Positions 6,060-14,341 are shown, numbered from the stretch's first letter. The stretch is 15,754 bases of DNA from Candidatus Gastranaerophilales bacterium (GCA_944323095.1 CALURE010000025.1:1-15754), one strand, 5' to 3'. The notes: generated from the letters alone by a model not told the origin. Made by a program: numbers and translations.

Positions 6060-8105
6060 TTATAATTTACTGAAATCAGCAAGGTAATCATACTTTTTCT
6101 TCAGCATAGTTAAAAGTGCAAGCCTGTTTTCCTTAACATTTACATCTTTGTCCATAACAAGTACATCGTTAAAGAATTTTTCAACAGACGGGTTGATATC
6201 TTCAAGTTGTTTCAAATATGCATCATAATCCAAATCATAAGCCACAGTTTCTATTTGATTAAACAGCATTGCTTCTGCCGGTTCTTTAAAAAGATTTTTG
6301 TTTACAGATTTTTTAGAATCTTCTTTTAGAATTCTCAAAACTCTGTTTGCGCTTTCTAAAACTGCAGGCGAATTTAATTTTGAAACAGCTTCAACACGCT
6401 TAATATAGTCCGTTAAATCCGTTAAAGGATTTTTGTTTGAAGCACAGGCTTCCAGAACATTTTTTGCATACCTGTCTGAAAGATAAATTATCAGTCTTTG
6501 AATAAAGAATTCGTAAATTTCATCTGTAACTTTTCCAGAAACTCTGTTCACGCAGGAGCCGGCTGCTTTTTTAAATTTATCAGCAAGACTTTCACCCTCT
6601 GTTGAAACAGGCAGCAATAAAAGTGCTGAATTAATAAGCGTTGTTAAATCAATCTTTAAATCATAAGCAAGAATAGTCCTGATAATACCGAGAGCCGCGC
6701 GGCGCACACCCAACGGATCTGACGAACCTGTTGGCTTTTTGCCTTCTGCAAATACAGCACAAATATTATCAATTTTATCTGCTATTCCAACAACTTGTCC
6801 TTCAATAGTTTTAGCTATTTCTCCGTCAGCATTAAGCGGGAAATAATGCTCTTTTATTCCTTCACATACACAATCAGGTTCGCCTGATACTCTTGCATAA
6901 TCAGCACCTATAAATCCCTGAAGTTCTGTAAATTCAAAAACGAGTTTTGTTGCCAGATCTGCCTTTGCAAGCATAGCTGTTCTTTCAACAGTTTTGTTAT
7001 CTCCGGCCATTAGTTTTGAGAGGGCAACAAGTCTCAATGCCTTGTCATACATAGTTCCCATACCCTTTTGGAAGGTAATGCCTTTTAAATCTTCTATGTA
7101 ATCTGCAAGAGGTTTTGCAGTATCTTCATTAAAGAAAAATACAGCATCATCAAGACGGGCTTTTATAACTCTTACATTTCCGGCTTTGATATTTTCAAAC
7201 TCATCACCTAAATAATTTGTCATGGTAATAAATTTATTAATTAATTTACCGTCCTTATATAAAGCAAAATATCTTTGATGAACTGCCATAACAGTAACAA
7301 CAAGTTCTTCAGGAAGCTTTAGATATTCTTCAGAGAATTCGCACACCGCAGGAACAGGATATTCTGTTATGAACGTAACCTCTTCTAATAAATCATCCGT
7401 ATAATAAGGTTCTGCACCGAGTTTTTCAGCTTCTTCTTTTGCTTTATCAATTATTCTCTGCTTTCTTTCGTCCTGATCTACAATTACGCAGCAATTACGC
7501 ATAAGCTCAACGTAATCATCCGGATTATTGATATAAACATTCTGTTGTGCAAATCTATGTCCATGTGAAACATTCGAACTTTCTTTATCAATAATTTTTA
7601 TCTTAACCTCTTCTCTGTCAAGTATTGAAACAATCCATCTTATTGGACGGGAAAATTTTTCATCATTGTCTGCCCAGCGCATAAAATGCGAACCTTGAAG
7701 TTTTAAAACAATAGAAGGGACATTATCTTTTAAAAGTTCAACAATAGATTTACCTTTTACAGTGATTTTTGCATGCAAATAATCATCTTCTATATATAGC
7801 TCATCTGCTGAAATTCCGTTTTTCTTACAAAAACCTTCACCGGCTTTTGTTAAATTTCCCTGTTCATCATAAGCAACTTTTTTTACAGGACCTTTAACTA
7901 TTTTTGTCTCATCTTTACTTTCCTTATCCAGCCCTGACACAATAACCGCCAGACGTCTCGGAGTTGCATAAACCCTGACATCTTCAAATTCAACTTTATT
8001 TGAATTCAAAAAATTTTCAAAACCGGTTTTCAACTGCTGAATTGCAGAAGGTATAAATTTATAAGGTAATTCTTCACATCCTACTTCCAATAAATATTTA
8101 CTCAT
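6060..8105 (-). CDS. glyS: Glycyl-tRNA synthetase beta subunit
   Basis: 681 residues, full length (E. coli GlyS has 689). It is one half of the bacterial alpha2-beta2 glycyl-tRNA synthetase, which charges tRNA-Gly; the beta subunit holds the tRNA-binding parts. Family signatures in order: LLEVGCEELPYKF (5-17), YATPRRLAV (46-54), FMRW and FSRPIRW (141-157), SHGHRF (180-185), the HD-like region KADLATKLVFEF (381-392) with TELQGFIG (393-400), IADKIDNI (441-448), SSDPLGVRRAALGIIR (461-476), and a helical anticodon-binding C-terminus. The start is fixed by AAAGGA, about six bases before the ATG, and a good promoter lies upstream. The alpha subunit (glyQ) is not adjacent: the next gene downstream is a small unknown and the upstream neighbour, yebC, diverges. 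glyQ must therefore lie elsewhere, which departs from the common glyQS operon. Confidence 0.97.
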   Translation of the reverse strand: MSKYLLEVGCEELPYKFIPSAIQQLKTGFENFLNSNKVEFEDVRVYATPRRLAVIVSGLDKESKDETKIVKGPVKKVAYDEQGNLTKAGEGFCKKNGISADELYIEDDYLHAKITVKGKSIVELLKDNVPSIVLKLQGSHFMRWADNDEKFSRPIRWIVSILDREEVKIKIIDKESSNVSHGHRFAQQNVYINNPDDYVELMRNCCVIVDQDERKQRIIDKAKEEAEKLGAEPYYTDDLLEEVTFITEYPVPAVCEFSEEYLKLPEELVVTVMAVHQRYFALYKDGKLINKFITMTNYLGDEFENIKAGNVRVIKARLDDAVFFFNEDTAKPLADYIEDLKGITFQKGMGTMYDKALRLVALSKLMAGDNKTVERTAMLAKADLATKLVFEFTELQGFIGADYARVSGEPDCVCEGIKEHYFPLNADGEIAKTIEGQVVGIADKIDNICAVFAEGKKPTGSSDPLGVRRAALGIIRTILAYDLKIDLTTLINSALLLLPVSTEGESLADKFKKAAGSCVNRVSGKVTDEIYEFFIQRLIIYLSDRYAKNVLEACASNKNPLTDLTDYIKRVEAVSKLNSPAVLESANRVLRILKEDSKKSVNKNLFKEPAEAMLFNQIETVAYDLDYDAYLKQLEDINPSVEKFFNDVLVMDKDVNVKENRLALLTMLKKKYDYLADFSKL

Positions 8106-8140
8106 TCTCTGTCCTTTTTATATTCTATATCTTTAATTTA

Positions 8141-8168
8141 ATTATAAATTATCAAGATTTATTGTAAA
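8141..8168 (-). promoter_or_regulatory. glyS promoter
   Basis: On the minus strand TTTACA (8163-8168), a 16-base spacer and TATAAT (8141-8146), lying 35 bases before the glyS ATG. No T-box-like leader or long structured region fits in the remaining 5' UTR. Confidence 0.65.
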
Positions 8169-8274
8169 GACGATATATCATAATAATTTACTAATAAAAT
8201 ATAGAAAATTTTTGCCATAGAAAAATATTTTCATGTTAAAATTTTGTTATAGAAGTAAGAAAGAGGTATTAAAT

Positions 8275-9024
8275 ATGTCAGGACACTCAAAGTGGTCAAC
8301 TATTAAACATAAAAAAGCTAAAGTAGATTCACAACGCGCAGTTGTATTTCAAAAATATTCAAGGGAACTTATTGTATCTGCAAGACTCGGAGGGCCTGAT
8401 CCTGCAGGAAACTTCAGATTAAGAACTGCTATTGAAAAAGCAAAAGCTGCAGGACTCCCTAACGACAATATTAAACGCGCAATTGAAAAAGGCGCAGGTG
8501 CAGGAACTGCAGATAATTATGAAGAATTAATTTATGAAGGCTATGCCCCGGGCGGAGTTGCAGTTGTAATAGAAGCTATGACTGACAACAGAAACAGAAC
8601 CGCAGGAGATATAAGAAGTTATTTTACAAAATATAACGGCAGTTTAGGCGCCACAGGCTGTGTCGGCTGGATGTTTGACCAGCGCGGAGTAATAACTTTT
8701 GATGAAAATACAGATTTTGATAAACTGTTTGAAGCTGCAATATCTCTTGATGCACTGGATGTAACTGAAGAAGAAGATACCTATAAAGTTATTACATCGG
8801 CAGAAAACTTTCAATCTGTAGTAGAAGGACTTGAAGCGCAAGGTTTTAAATCTGAATCTGCAGAGCTGACAAGAATTCCACAAAACACGGTTGAAGTAAC
8901 TGATGAAAAAACCGCAGATCAAATTCTGAAACTTCTTGATAAACTTGAAGAACATGATGATGTACAAAATGTTTATGCAAATTTTGATATTTCAGATGAA
9001 ATTTTGCAAAAATTAGAAAATTAA
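8275..9024 (+). CDS. yebC: YebC/PmpR family ribosome-associated factor / regulator
   Basis: 249 residues from the ATG at 8275. It has the family start MSGHSKWSTIKHKK and signatures NIKRAIEKGAGAG, YEGYAPGGVAVVIEAMTDNRNRT and GSLGATGCVGWMFDQRGVI. YebC proteins were first described as DNA-binding regulators; more recent work ties family members to relief of ribosome stalling at proline-rich stretches. Either role could apply. A longer frame opens at ATG 8233 with 14 extra residues, but MSGHSKW is the conserved N-terminus and AGAGG (8262-8266) lies eight bases before 8275, so 8275 is chosen. It is the first gene of the operon with the diguanylate cyclase, tsaE and tsaB; the next ATG lies one base after its stop. 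A possible promoter has TTGCCA at 8212-8217 with an imperfect -10 near 8235-8241. Confidence 0.96.
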   Translation: MSGHSKWSTIKHKKAKVDSQRAVVFQKYSRELIVSARLGGPDPAGNFRLRTAIEKAKAAGLPNDNIKRAIEKGAGAGTADNYEELIYEGYAPGGVAVVIEAMTDNRNRTAGDIRSYFTKYNGSLGATGCVGWMFDQRGVITFDENTDFDKLFEAAISLDALDVTEEEDTYKVITSAENFQSVVEGLEAQGFKSESAELTRIPQNTVEVTDEKTADQILKLLDKLEEHDDVQNVYANFDISDEILQKLEN

Positions 9025-9025
9025 T

Positions 9026-10333
9026 ATGATAGATAATTTAAAACAAATTTTTTCATTTCTTGATGGCTGTAATAATGCCAGAGATATTGTAAAAGTTCTG
9101 GAAGAAGTGTTTCCTCTTGATGCGATATATATTTATGACCCAACAACAGCTTCTCTCAGGGATTTTTCAAAAAGCTGGATGTATATCAAGTCTAAAGAAT
9201 TGAGTAATATATTTGAGAAACTGAATAAAAATAACAGGTATATTGCAGAAGATAAAAAGGCATACTTTGCACTTTTTAATAATAATCATGTCATTGGAAT
9301 GCTTGAATTTTCTGAAAAATTACATGATAAACTTCTTGAATTTTTAAATCTATCAAGTTTTTGTATCTCTTTGAAAATCGAAAATATCATCCTGTCAGAA
9401 AGAATGCAAAAAAATATTGATTTTCATGATTCAATGAAAAACATTGCAAAAATAATAGAAACACAATATGAAACATCCTATATAGTTCCAATTATAGGAG
9501 AAATGATTGATAAATTTGTATCTGATCATCTTGTATATATATTTTTGCAAAACGAACTTGTATGGCCCGGCGCTTGCAAAGATGAAAAAATATATGAACT
9601 TATAAAATGCCTTAACAACAAATCTGAATATATACTTACACCGGATAAAAAAATAGGTCTTTTCCCTATGATCAGCGAAGGCAAACTATTAGGCTGCATT
9701 GTTACCAGAAGTACAGAAAATGTATTAAGCGATAAAGAAATTGAATACCTTGAACAGCTTACCAATCAGGCTGCAACCACAATTAACAGAGCAAATGTCT
9801 ATGCAGAAATCTTAAAACATGCAACTCTTGATGCCCTGACAGGATTTTATAACAGACGCCAGCTTGAAGAACGTCTAAAACAGGAAGTTTCAAGTGCGAA
9901 ACGTCAGAAGCGTAATCTCTGCGCAATTATGATTGATATTGATTTCTTCAAAAACGTAAATGACACATACGGGCATGCCGCAGGTGATTTAGTATTAAAA
10001 ACAACCGCTCAGGTAATTAAATCGCAGCTGAGAGATTATGATATAGCCGGAAGATACGGCGGTGAAGAATTTTTGATTTTACTGCCATATACTGCTCTGC
10101 AGGAAGCTAAAATAGTAGCAGAACGTTTAAGAAAAGCGGTAGAACAGAAAAAAATCAATATTTCTAAAATTCTTCCGGATAAAAAAGAGATTAATGTTAC
10201 AATAAGTTTAGGAATTTACGAATATCAACAACAAGACTATGAAAAAACACTAATTAAAAATGCGGATAAAGCTCTCTATATTGCAAAAAAAACAGGAAGA
10301 AATAAGGCGGCAGTAATTGAAAGTAATATGTAA
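9026..10333 (+). CDS. Diguanylate cyclase with GAF-like sensor region and GGDEF domain
   Basis: 435 residues, no membrane segments, so cytoplasmic. Residues about 1-125 and 135-260 look like one or two GAF-like sensor regions (QLTNQAATTINRANVYAEI at the end is typical of a GAF exit helix). The GGDEF domain begins DALTGFYNRR (269-278), has metal-site MIDIDFFKNVNDTYGH (302-317), the active-site GGEEF (345-349) and the inhibitory RxxD site RDYD (336-339) exactly five residues before it. It should therefore make c-di-GMP from two GTP and be product-inhibited. The ATG lies one base after the yebC stop, with AT-rich DNA and little Shine-Dalgarno, consistent with coupled translation. Its end overlaps tsaE by 17 bases. 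The sensed ligand is unknown. Confidence 0.93.
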   Translation: MIDNLKQIFSFLDGCNNARDIVKVLEEVFPLDAIYIYDPTTASLRDFSKSWMYIKSKELSNIFEKLNKNNRYIAEDKKAYFALFNNNHVIGMLEFSEKLHDKLLEFLNLSSFCISLKIENIILSERMQKNIDFHDSMKNIAKIIETQYETSYIVPIIGEMIDKFVSDHLVYIFLQNELVWPGACKDEKIYELIKCLNNKSEYILTPDKKIGLFPMISEGKLLGCIVTRSTENVLSDKEIEYLEQLTNQAATTINRANVYAEILKHATLDALTGFYNRRQLEERLKQEVSSAKRQKRNLCAIMIDIDFFKNVNDTYGHAAGDLVLKTTAQVIKSQLRDYDIAGRYGGEEFLILLPYTALQEAKIVAERLRKAVEQKKINISKILPDKKEINVTISLGIYEYQQQDYEKTLIKNADKALYIAKKTGRNKAAVIESNM

Positions 10334-10772
10334 ATCAATAGAAGATACAAAAAAATTAGCGGAAAAATTTGCATCACTTATAAAAAAAGACGGATGCTTT
10401 GTAAATTTGTACGGAGAAATAGGTGCGGGAAAAACTGCTTTTGTTAAACTTGTAGCAGATGCTCTGGGTGTAAAAGAAAAAGTAACAAGCCCGAGTTTTG
10501 TAATATTAAATGAATACCATACAGGCTCAATCCCTATTTACCATTTTGACTTATACAGACTGGAAAATGAGGGAATAAAAACAATATATGACGAATTACG
10601 CGAATACTCGGAAGGCAGGCAGGCAACTTTTGTGGAATGGGCAGAATTTAATCAGAATGAAGCACCGTTTAACCATATTAAAATCAATGTAACTTATGCC
10701 GACGATGATTCACGTGTGTATGAATTTATCTCATCCGGCAAAGATGAAATAATAGAAGGGTTAAAACAATGA
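10317..10772 (+). CDS. tsaE: tRNA threonylcarbamoyladenosine biosynthesis ATPase TsaE
   Basis: 151 residues. TsaE is the small ATPase that acts with TsaB and TsaD in making t6A at position 37 of ANN-decoding tRNAs. Walker A GEIGAGKT is at 33-40, followed by TSPSFVILNEY and IYHFDLYRL, then FVEWAE, all family signatures. The start is inferred as TTG at 10317: it gives the usual short N-terminus before the strand, and there is no ATG or GTG nearby in frame. AAGG (10304-10307) is a possible ribosome-binding site. It overlaps the cyclase gene by 17 bases and tsaB by 4 (ATGA), so the three are translationally coupled. Confidence 0.94.
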   Translation: MKVICKSIEDTKKLAEKFASLIKKDGCFVNLYGEIGAGKTAFVKLVADALGVKEKVTSPSFVILNEYHTGSIPIYHFDLYRLENEGIKTIYDELREYSEGRQATFVEWAEFNQNEAPFNHIKINVTYADDDSRVYEFISSGKDEIIEGLKQ

Positions 10773-11398
10773 TAATATTAGCTTTTGATACCTGCTTAGA
10801 TAAAATGTATGCCGTTTTAAAACGTGATGATGATATTCTTTCATCTAAAATTATAGAAAATAACAACGGAAAATATCATTCTGCATTTTTAATTTCTACA
10901 CTACAGGAAATTATGTCTGCTAATAACATAAAACCGCAGGATATTGATTTAATCGCAACGAATATCGGACCTGGCAGTTTTACGGGTATAAGAGCCTGCG
11001 TAACTGTTGCACGCGTAATGGCTCAACAGCTTAATTGCAAAACTGCTGGAGTTTCATCTCTTGAAATTCTGGCGGAAACTGCAGTCAAAAATCCCCTTGT
11101 TGCACTTGATGCAAGAAAAAATTGTGCTTATTTATACTGTGACGGAGAAATAAAAGGAGCTGTTGAACTTGATAAAGTTAAAGAAGTTATAAATAGCGGC
11201 AGCTATAATGTAATTACAGATAACAAATTACAACCAATTCTCGGCGGAATTTCATATCAGGAAATGAATTATCCGCTCGGTGAAATACTTGCAAAACTTG
11301 CATTGACAAAAAAAGAAACAGACTGGAGAAAATTAAAACCGCTCTATATTCAGCCGCCGCCTGTTCACGAAGGAGTTATTTCATCAAATAAAGCTTAA
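10769..11398 (+). CDS. tsaB: tRNA threonylcarbamoyladenosine biosynthesis protein TsaB
   Basis: 209 residues. TsaB is an ASKHA-fold partner that scaffolds TsaD in t6A synthesis. The N-terminal ILAFDTCLDKMYAVL strand, the signature NIGPGSFTGIRACVTVAR (65-82) and VALDARKNCAYLY (111-123) identify it, and the ending LKPLYIQPPPVHEG is typical. Its ATG overlaps the tsaE stop as ATGA. TsaD is not in the window and must lie elsewhere. The next gene (an HNH-like protein) follows within about 50 bases on the same strand and may be co-transcribed. Confidence 0.95.
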   Translation: MIILAFDTCLDKMYAVLKRDDDILSSKIIENNNGKYHSAFLISTLQEIMSANNIKPQDIDLIATNIGPGSFTGIRACVTVARVMAQQLNCKTAGVSSLEILAETAVKNPLVALDARKNCAYLYCDGEIKGAVELDKVKEVINSGSYNVITDNKLQPILGGISYQEMNYPLGEILAKLALTKKETDWRKLKPLYIQPPPVHEGVISSNKA

Positions 11399-11419
11399 AA
11401 ATTACAATAAACGGGTATA

Positions 11420-11439
11420 TTATTATTGAACAATAATAA
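11420..11439. repeat. Perfect 9-bp palindrome before the first HNH-like gene
   Basis: TTATTATTG (11420-11428) and CAATAATAA (11431-11439) with a two-base centre. It covers the alternative TTG start at 11426. It may be an operator or merely low-complexity sequence. Confidence 0.5.
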
Positions 11440-11449
11440 TGGTGCCGGT

Positions 11450-12409
11450 ATGGAGAAAAAAGCTGTTAAAGGTGAAAAACTTTCTTTTAAATGTAAAATT
11501 CAGGATATTCCGCTGACAAGAAAAGAATTAAAAAATTTACTGCATTTCCATATCCCATGCCTGTGCTGCGGAATGGAAATGCTTCATCCTGATATTTACT
11601 CAAATTTGCTGGAAAATCATGCACTTTACGGGAATGCATCAGATGTAATTTCTGTACTTGAACCTTTTGAACAAATTATGCATCCTGTTGAAAGACAGGT
11701 TTTTAACATGTTTAAAAGTATGTCCGTCAAATATCCGAACAAAAATTTTAAAGAACTTTTAGAACTAAAAAAAGACATTCACGAACTTGCACTGGTCAAA
11801 ATTCAAAGTATTATCTTTAACAAAATCAGTTTTTACAGAAGAATACTGCCTAAAAAAACAGCCAGACAGCTTAGAAAATTAATGATAAAAACAAATGACA
11901 TTATATTTGACCCGCAGCCGCATAAACCTTTTTCAAGAAGAATATTTATTCATAAACTCAAAAATATTATAAAAAATATAGAAAATAAAAAAATTAAAAC
12001 AGAAATTCTTGAAATTGCGAGGCGGTTACCGCGTTCAAGCGATGAAGTCTGTGCCTTTGTCGTAAAAAACACGAGAAAACGTCCGGAAGTTATCGCACTT
12101 AATTTAATACACCCGTCAGTCGGCACATTTGAACATCTTATGCCAAAATGTATGAACGGGATGAATAATTCTTTGAATTTTGCTCTGGAATGTTCATACT
12201 GCAACAATTCAAGACACCACTACCCTATATCCGTACAAATTGAAGAAAATCCATATATGCCGCAAAACGCGCAAATACAGGCAGAAAAATTAATCTCTTT
12301 ATCTAAAAAAGGGTTATGCAAAAAAGAATATATACAAAATCTTAAAAAAGTTTTGCAAACCCTCTCAGATGAAATCATATGCCTTGATATCAGCAGACTT
12401 GATGCATAA
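11450..12409 (+). CDS. HNH-nuclease-like protein with helical insert, paralogue 1
   Basis: 319 residues from ATG 11450; TTG 11426 would add eight residues but lies inside a palindrome, and neither start has a good Shine-Dalgarno site. A knuckle IPCLCCGMEM holds C37 and C40. About 187 mostly helical, basic residues follow, with a KPFSRRIFIHKLKNII motif near 159. The C-terminal part reads TFEHLMP (226-232), N243, then CSYCNNSRHH (248-257). That is the E-H...N...CxxCN..H pattern of an HNH endonuclease finger, with the first zinc knuckle displaced to the N-terminus. A helical tail of about 60 residues ends the protein. It is the last gene of the yebC-tsaB group and precedes a longer paralogue. 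Nuclease activity is inference; a structural, non-catalytic zinc domain is possible. Confidence 0.7.
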   Translation: MEKKAVKGEKLSFKCKIQDIPLTRKELKNLLHFHIPCLCCGMEMLHPDIYSNLLENHALYGNASDVISVLEPFEQIMHPVERQVFNMFKSMSVKYPNKNFKELLELKKDIHELALVKIQSIIFNKISFYRRILPKKTARQLRKLMIKTNDIIFDPQPHKPFSRRIFIHKLKNIIKNIENKKIKTEILEIARRLPRSSDEVCAFVVKNTRKRPEVIALNLIHPSVGTFEHLMPKCMNGMNNSLNFALECSYCNNSRHHYPISVQIEENPYMPQNAQIQAEKLISLSKKGLCKKEYIQNLKKVLQTLSDEIICLDISRLDA

Positions 12410-12426
12410 CGTAACACTTTATTTAC

Positions 12427-12459
12427 AAAATAGCAAAAAAAATTATTTTGCGCTATTTT
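12427..12459. repeat. Hairpin between the two HNH-like genes
   Basis: AAAATAGC (12427-12434) pairs with GCTATTTT (12452-12459), extended by A-T pairs inside the loop. It is seven bases before the ATG at 12466, where no Shine-Dalgarno site is seen. It may be a weak terminator of the upstream gene or control start access for the next one. Confidence 0.5.
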
Positions 12460-12465
12460 ATTTAT

Positions 12466-13944
12466 ATGCTAATACAACCTGTAACATTCGGGAGAACAAA
12501 TCAGTTTTCTGCTAACTTTCAAAGATTAAAAGCGGCACCTTCCTATACTCCTCTTTTAAATAACTCTGCAGATACTTTTACTTTAAATAACAAAGATAAT
12601 TTGAATTTTACAGGAGTATCTTCGTTTATAAGCAACAAAAATGATCTGAAAAAACTTGCCAAAAACGGTCACTTAAGCTGCATATGGTGCGGCGGTTCTA
12701 TGTTTATGCAGCACGAATTAGATGCTTTTCAACATTTTGCAACACGGCTGTCCTCAAACAATGATCTGTTTATCAGAGTAATGCTCCATTTCAGCGATTA
12801 TCTTCCAAAAGAACGTATAGCGCTGGTAAAACAAATAGCACACTATAATAAAGCATATCCTGACAAAGATTTAAAAACGATTTTTAATATTATGACTCCA
12901 GTGGCAGAAAACAGATTGGTAAAAAAACAGCTTTTTATTTTTCACAATCTAAAAAAATTACGTCCGGAGCTGCCTGTTGAATTACAGAAAGATTTCGACA
13001 TACTACTGGAACACAGCAAATACAGAATACTTGAAAAACCATATATAAGTGAATACAGTGCAAAAGAATTTTGTTATCAGCTAAATAATTTATCTAAGAG
13101 CCTGCCCCCCTCCCGAAAAAATGAAATATTAAATACCGCAAATATTTTAACCCATCCGATATTTAAAGAAGCCGGTCAGGAATTGCCGGAAAAATGGCTT
13201 AAACGTGTTTACAAACAGGCAAAAATAAATCCGGGTGCTAAAGGTAATTATATCTCCCCGCAGGATTACAATGCCAAAGAAAAATTAAAATTGCTGCTTC
13301 TAAACAAAATTATGTTTCTTGCTTCCGAATCAAAAAATCAGCCGGTTATTGATCTGTGTAAACTGGCAAAAGATAAAGTGCTCGGCAAACCTGTAACCGT
13401 AAAATTCAGTAACAAAGCATTTGCATATAAATTAGACGAAATTATATGCAATATACATGACAAAAATTTAATCAAAAAATTTAATAATATTATAAAAAAA
13501 CTGCCAAATTCACTCGATAACAAAGACGCATTCATTGTAAAATACAAAAAAGAACCAATTGAAACAATAATAACTAAACTTCTTGATGATTCGCTTGTAA
13601 CTATCGAACATATAAGTCCGATATTTAGAAATACTAACGATAAAAAATTAAAGCTGAAAAATAAAGGATTGAGCAAAGAAGATCAGGTAAAAAGAGGCAC
13701 AGACAGCATAGGTAACTGGGCGCTTGCACACAGATGGTGCAATGCAATACATGGCAGCCAGAATATAAAACATGAAAACTTCCCGTTCAGCAAAGAAGCA
13801 GGAATAAAATATTTTAAAACAATTATACAAGATGCAAATAACGGTCTTTTGTCAGGAGAATCAGTTATAAAAATGGCTCAGAACTACTTTGAACAAACAG
13901 GAATTAGAATAAAATTAACAGGCTTAAAATATACTCCGGAATAA
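12466..13944 (+). CDS. HNH-nuclease-like protein with duplicated helical insert, paralogue 2
   Basis: 492 residues from ATG 12466; a TTG at 12448 would add six residues but lies in a hairpin. It begins LIQPVTFGRTNQFSANFQ, like the 5'-nucleotidase at 4795, and has a second FxG-type stretch NLNFTG. The knuckle LSCIWCGGSM holds C72 and C75. About 305 helical, Lys-rich residues follow. The C-terminal core reads TIEHISP (E381-H382), N417, then HRWCNAIHG (H422, C425, N426, H429): an H-N-H set with HxxC in place of the second CxxC. DAFIVKYKKEP just before it matches CAFVVKNTRKRP in the shorter paralogue. The insert appears duplicated (about 149-228 and 273-346), sharing KP......S.K.F.Y.L. No signal peptide or membrane segment. 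Function unknown; HNH-type DNA or RNA cleavage is the leading guess. Confidence 0.72.
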   Translation: MLIQPVTFGRTNQFSANFQRLKAAPSYTPLLNNSADTFTLNNKDNLNFTGVSSFISNKNDLKKLAKNGHLSCIWCGGSMFMQHELDAFQHFATRLSSNNDLFIRVMLHFSDYLPKERIALVKQIAHYNKAYPDKDLKTIFNIMTPVAENRLVKKQLFIFHNLKKLRPELPVELQKDFDILLEHSKYRILEKPYISEYSAKEFCYQLNNLSKSLPPSRKNEILNTANILTHPIFKEAGQELPEKWLKRVYKQAKINPGAKGNYISPQDYNAKEKLKLLLLNKIMFLASESKNQPVIDLCKLAKDKVLGKPVTVKFSNKAFAYKLDEIICNIHDKNLIKKFNNIIKKLPNSLDNKDAFIVKYKKEPIETIITKLLDDSLVTIEHISPIFRNTNDKKLKLKNKGLSKEDQVKRGTDSIGNWALAHRWCNAIHGSQNIKHENFPFSKEAGIKYFKTIIQDANNGLLSGESVIKMAQNYFEQTGIRIKLTGLKYTPE

Positions 13945-14044
13945 AAATATTACAAAATGTAAAATAAAATAATAAAAAAATTAAACTTTTTCGTTAACAT
14001 TTCCGATTAACATAATGTACTTAGTTAATCAGGGAATTATTAAA

Positions 14045-14341
14045 ATGGCAGATACAGGAGCTTCATTTAACAGACCATACAAACCATTCGGAATGAACGT
14101 AAAAGTTCCGGAAATTGGAGAAAGGACTCTTAAACAGGCAGGAGATACACTTGGAAGTATAGTAAAAGGACCTGCAGATCCGCTATTCAAATTTTTAGAA
14201 GAAAATGAAGAAGTATTTACAGGTGATATAAATTTCAAAATTAACAAATTATTCGCAGAAAGTTTCACAATAGGTTCGGCAATGCGAATGGAAGATGAAA
14301 AAATTAACGGAATGCCTCCATCCTTTGACATGCATTTCTAA
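14045..14341 (+). CDS. Small protein of unknown function (98 residues)
   Basis: From ATG 14045, chosen because AGGGA (14031-14035) lies nine bases upstream; ATG 14015 would add ten residues but has no Shine-Dalgarno site. The product begins MADTGASFNRPYKPFGMNVKVPEIG, has a helical middle (RTLKQAGDTLGSIVKGP), an acidic stretch FLEENEEVFTGD, and ends NGMPPSFDMHF. No Cys, membrane segment or signal peptide. It stands 100 bases after the second HNH-like gene and is followed 65 bases later by a good terminator. The codon pattern matches its neighbours and the stops are clean, so it is probably a real gene. Family not recognised. Confidence 0.65.
   Translation: MADTGASFNRPYKPFGMNVKVPEIGERTLKQAGDTLGSIVKGPADPLFKFLEENEEVFTGDINFKINKLFAESFTIGSAMRMEDEKINGMPPSFDMHF

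Noticed and set aside
8233..8274. Longer yebC start at ATG 8233
   Set aside because: The family begins MSGHSKW at 8275, which has the better ribosome-binding site.
14015..14044. Longer start (ATG 14015) for the small protein
   Set aside because: No Shine-Dalgarno site; the ATG at 14045 has AGGGA at nine bases.
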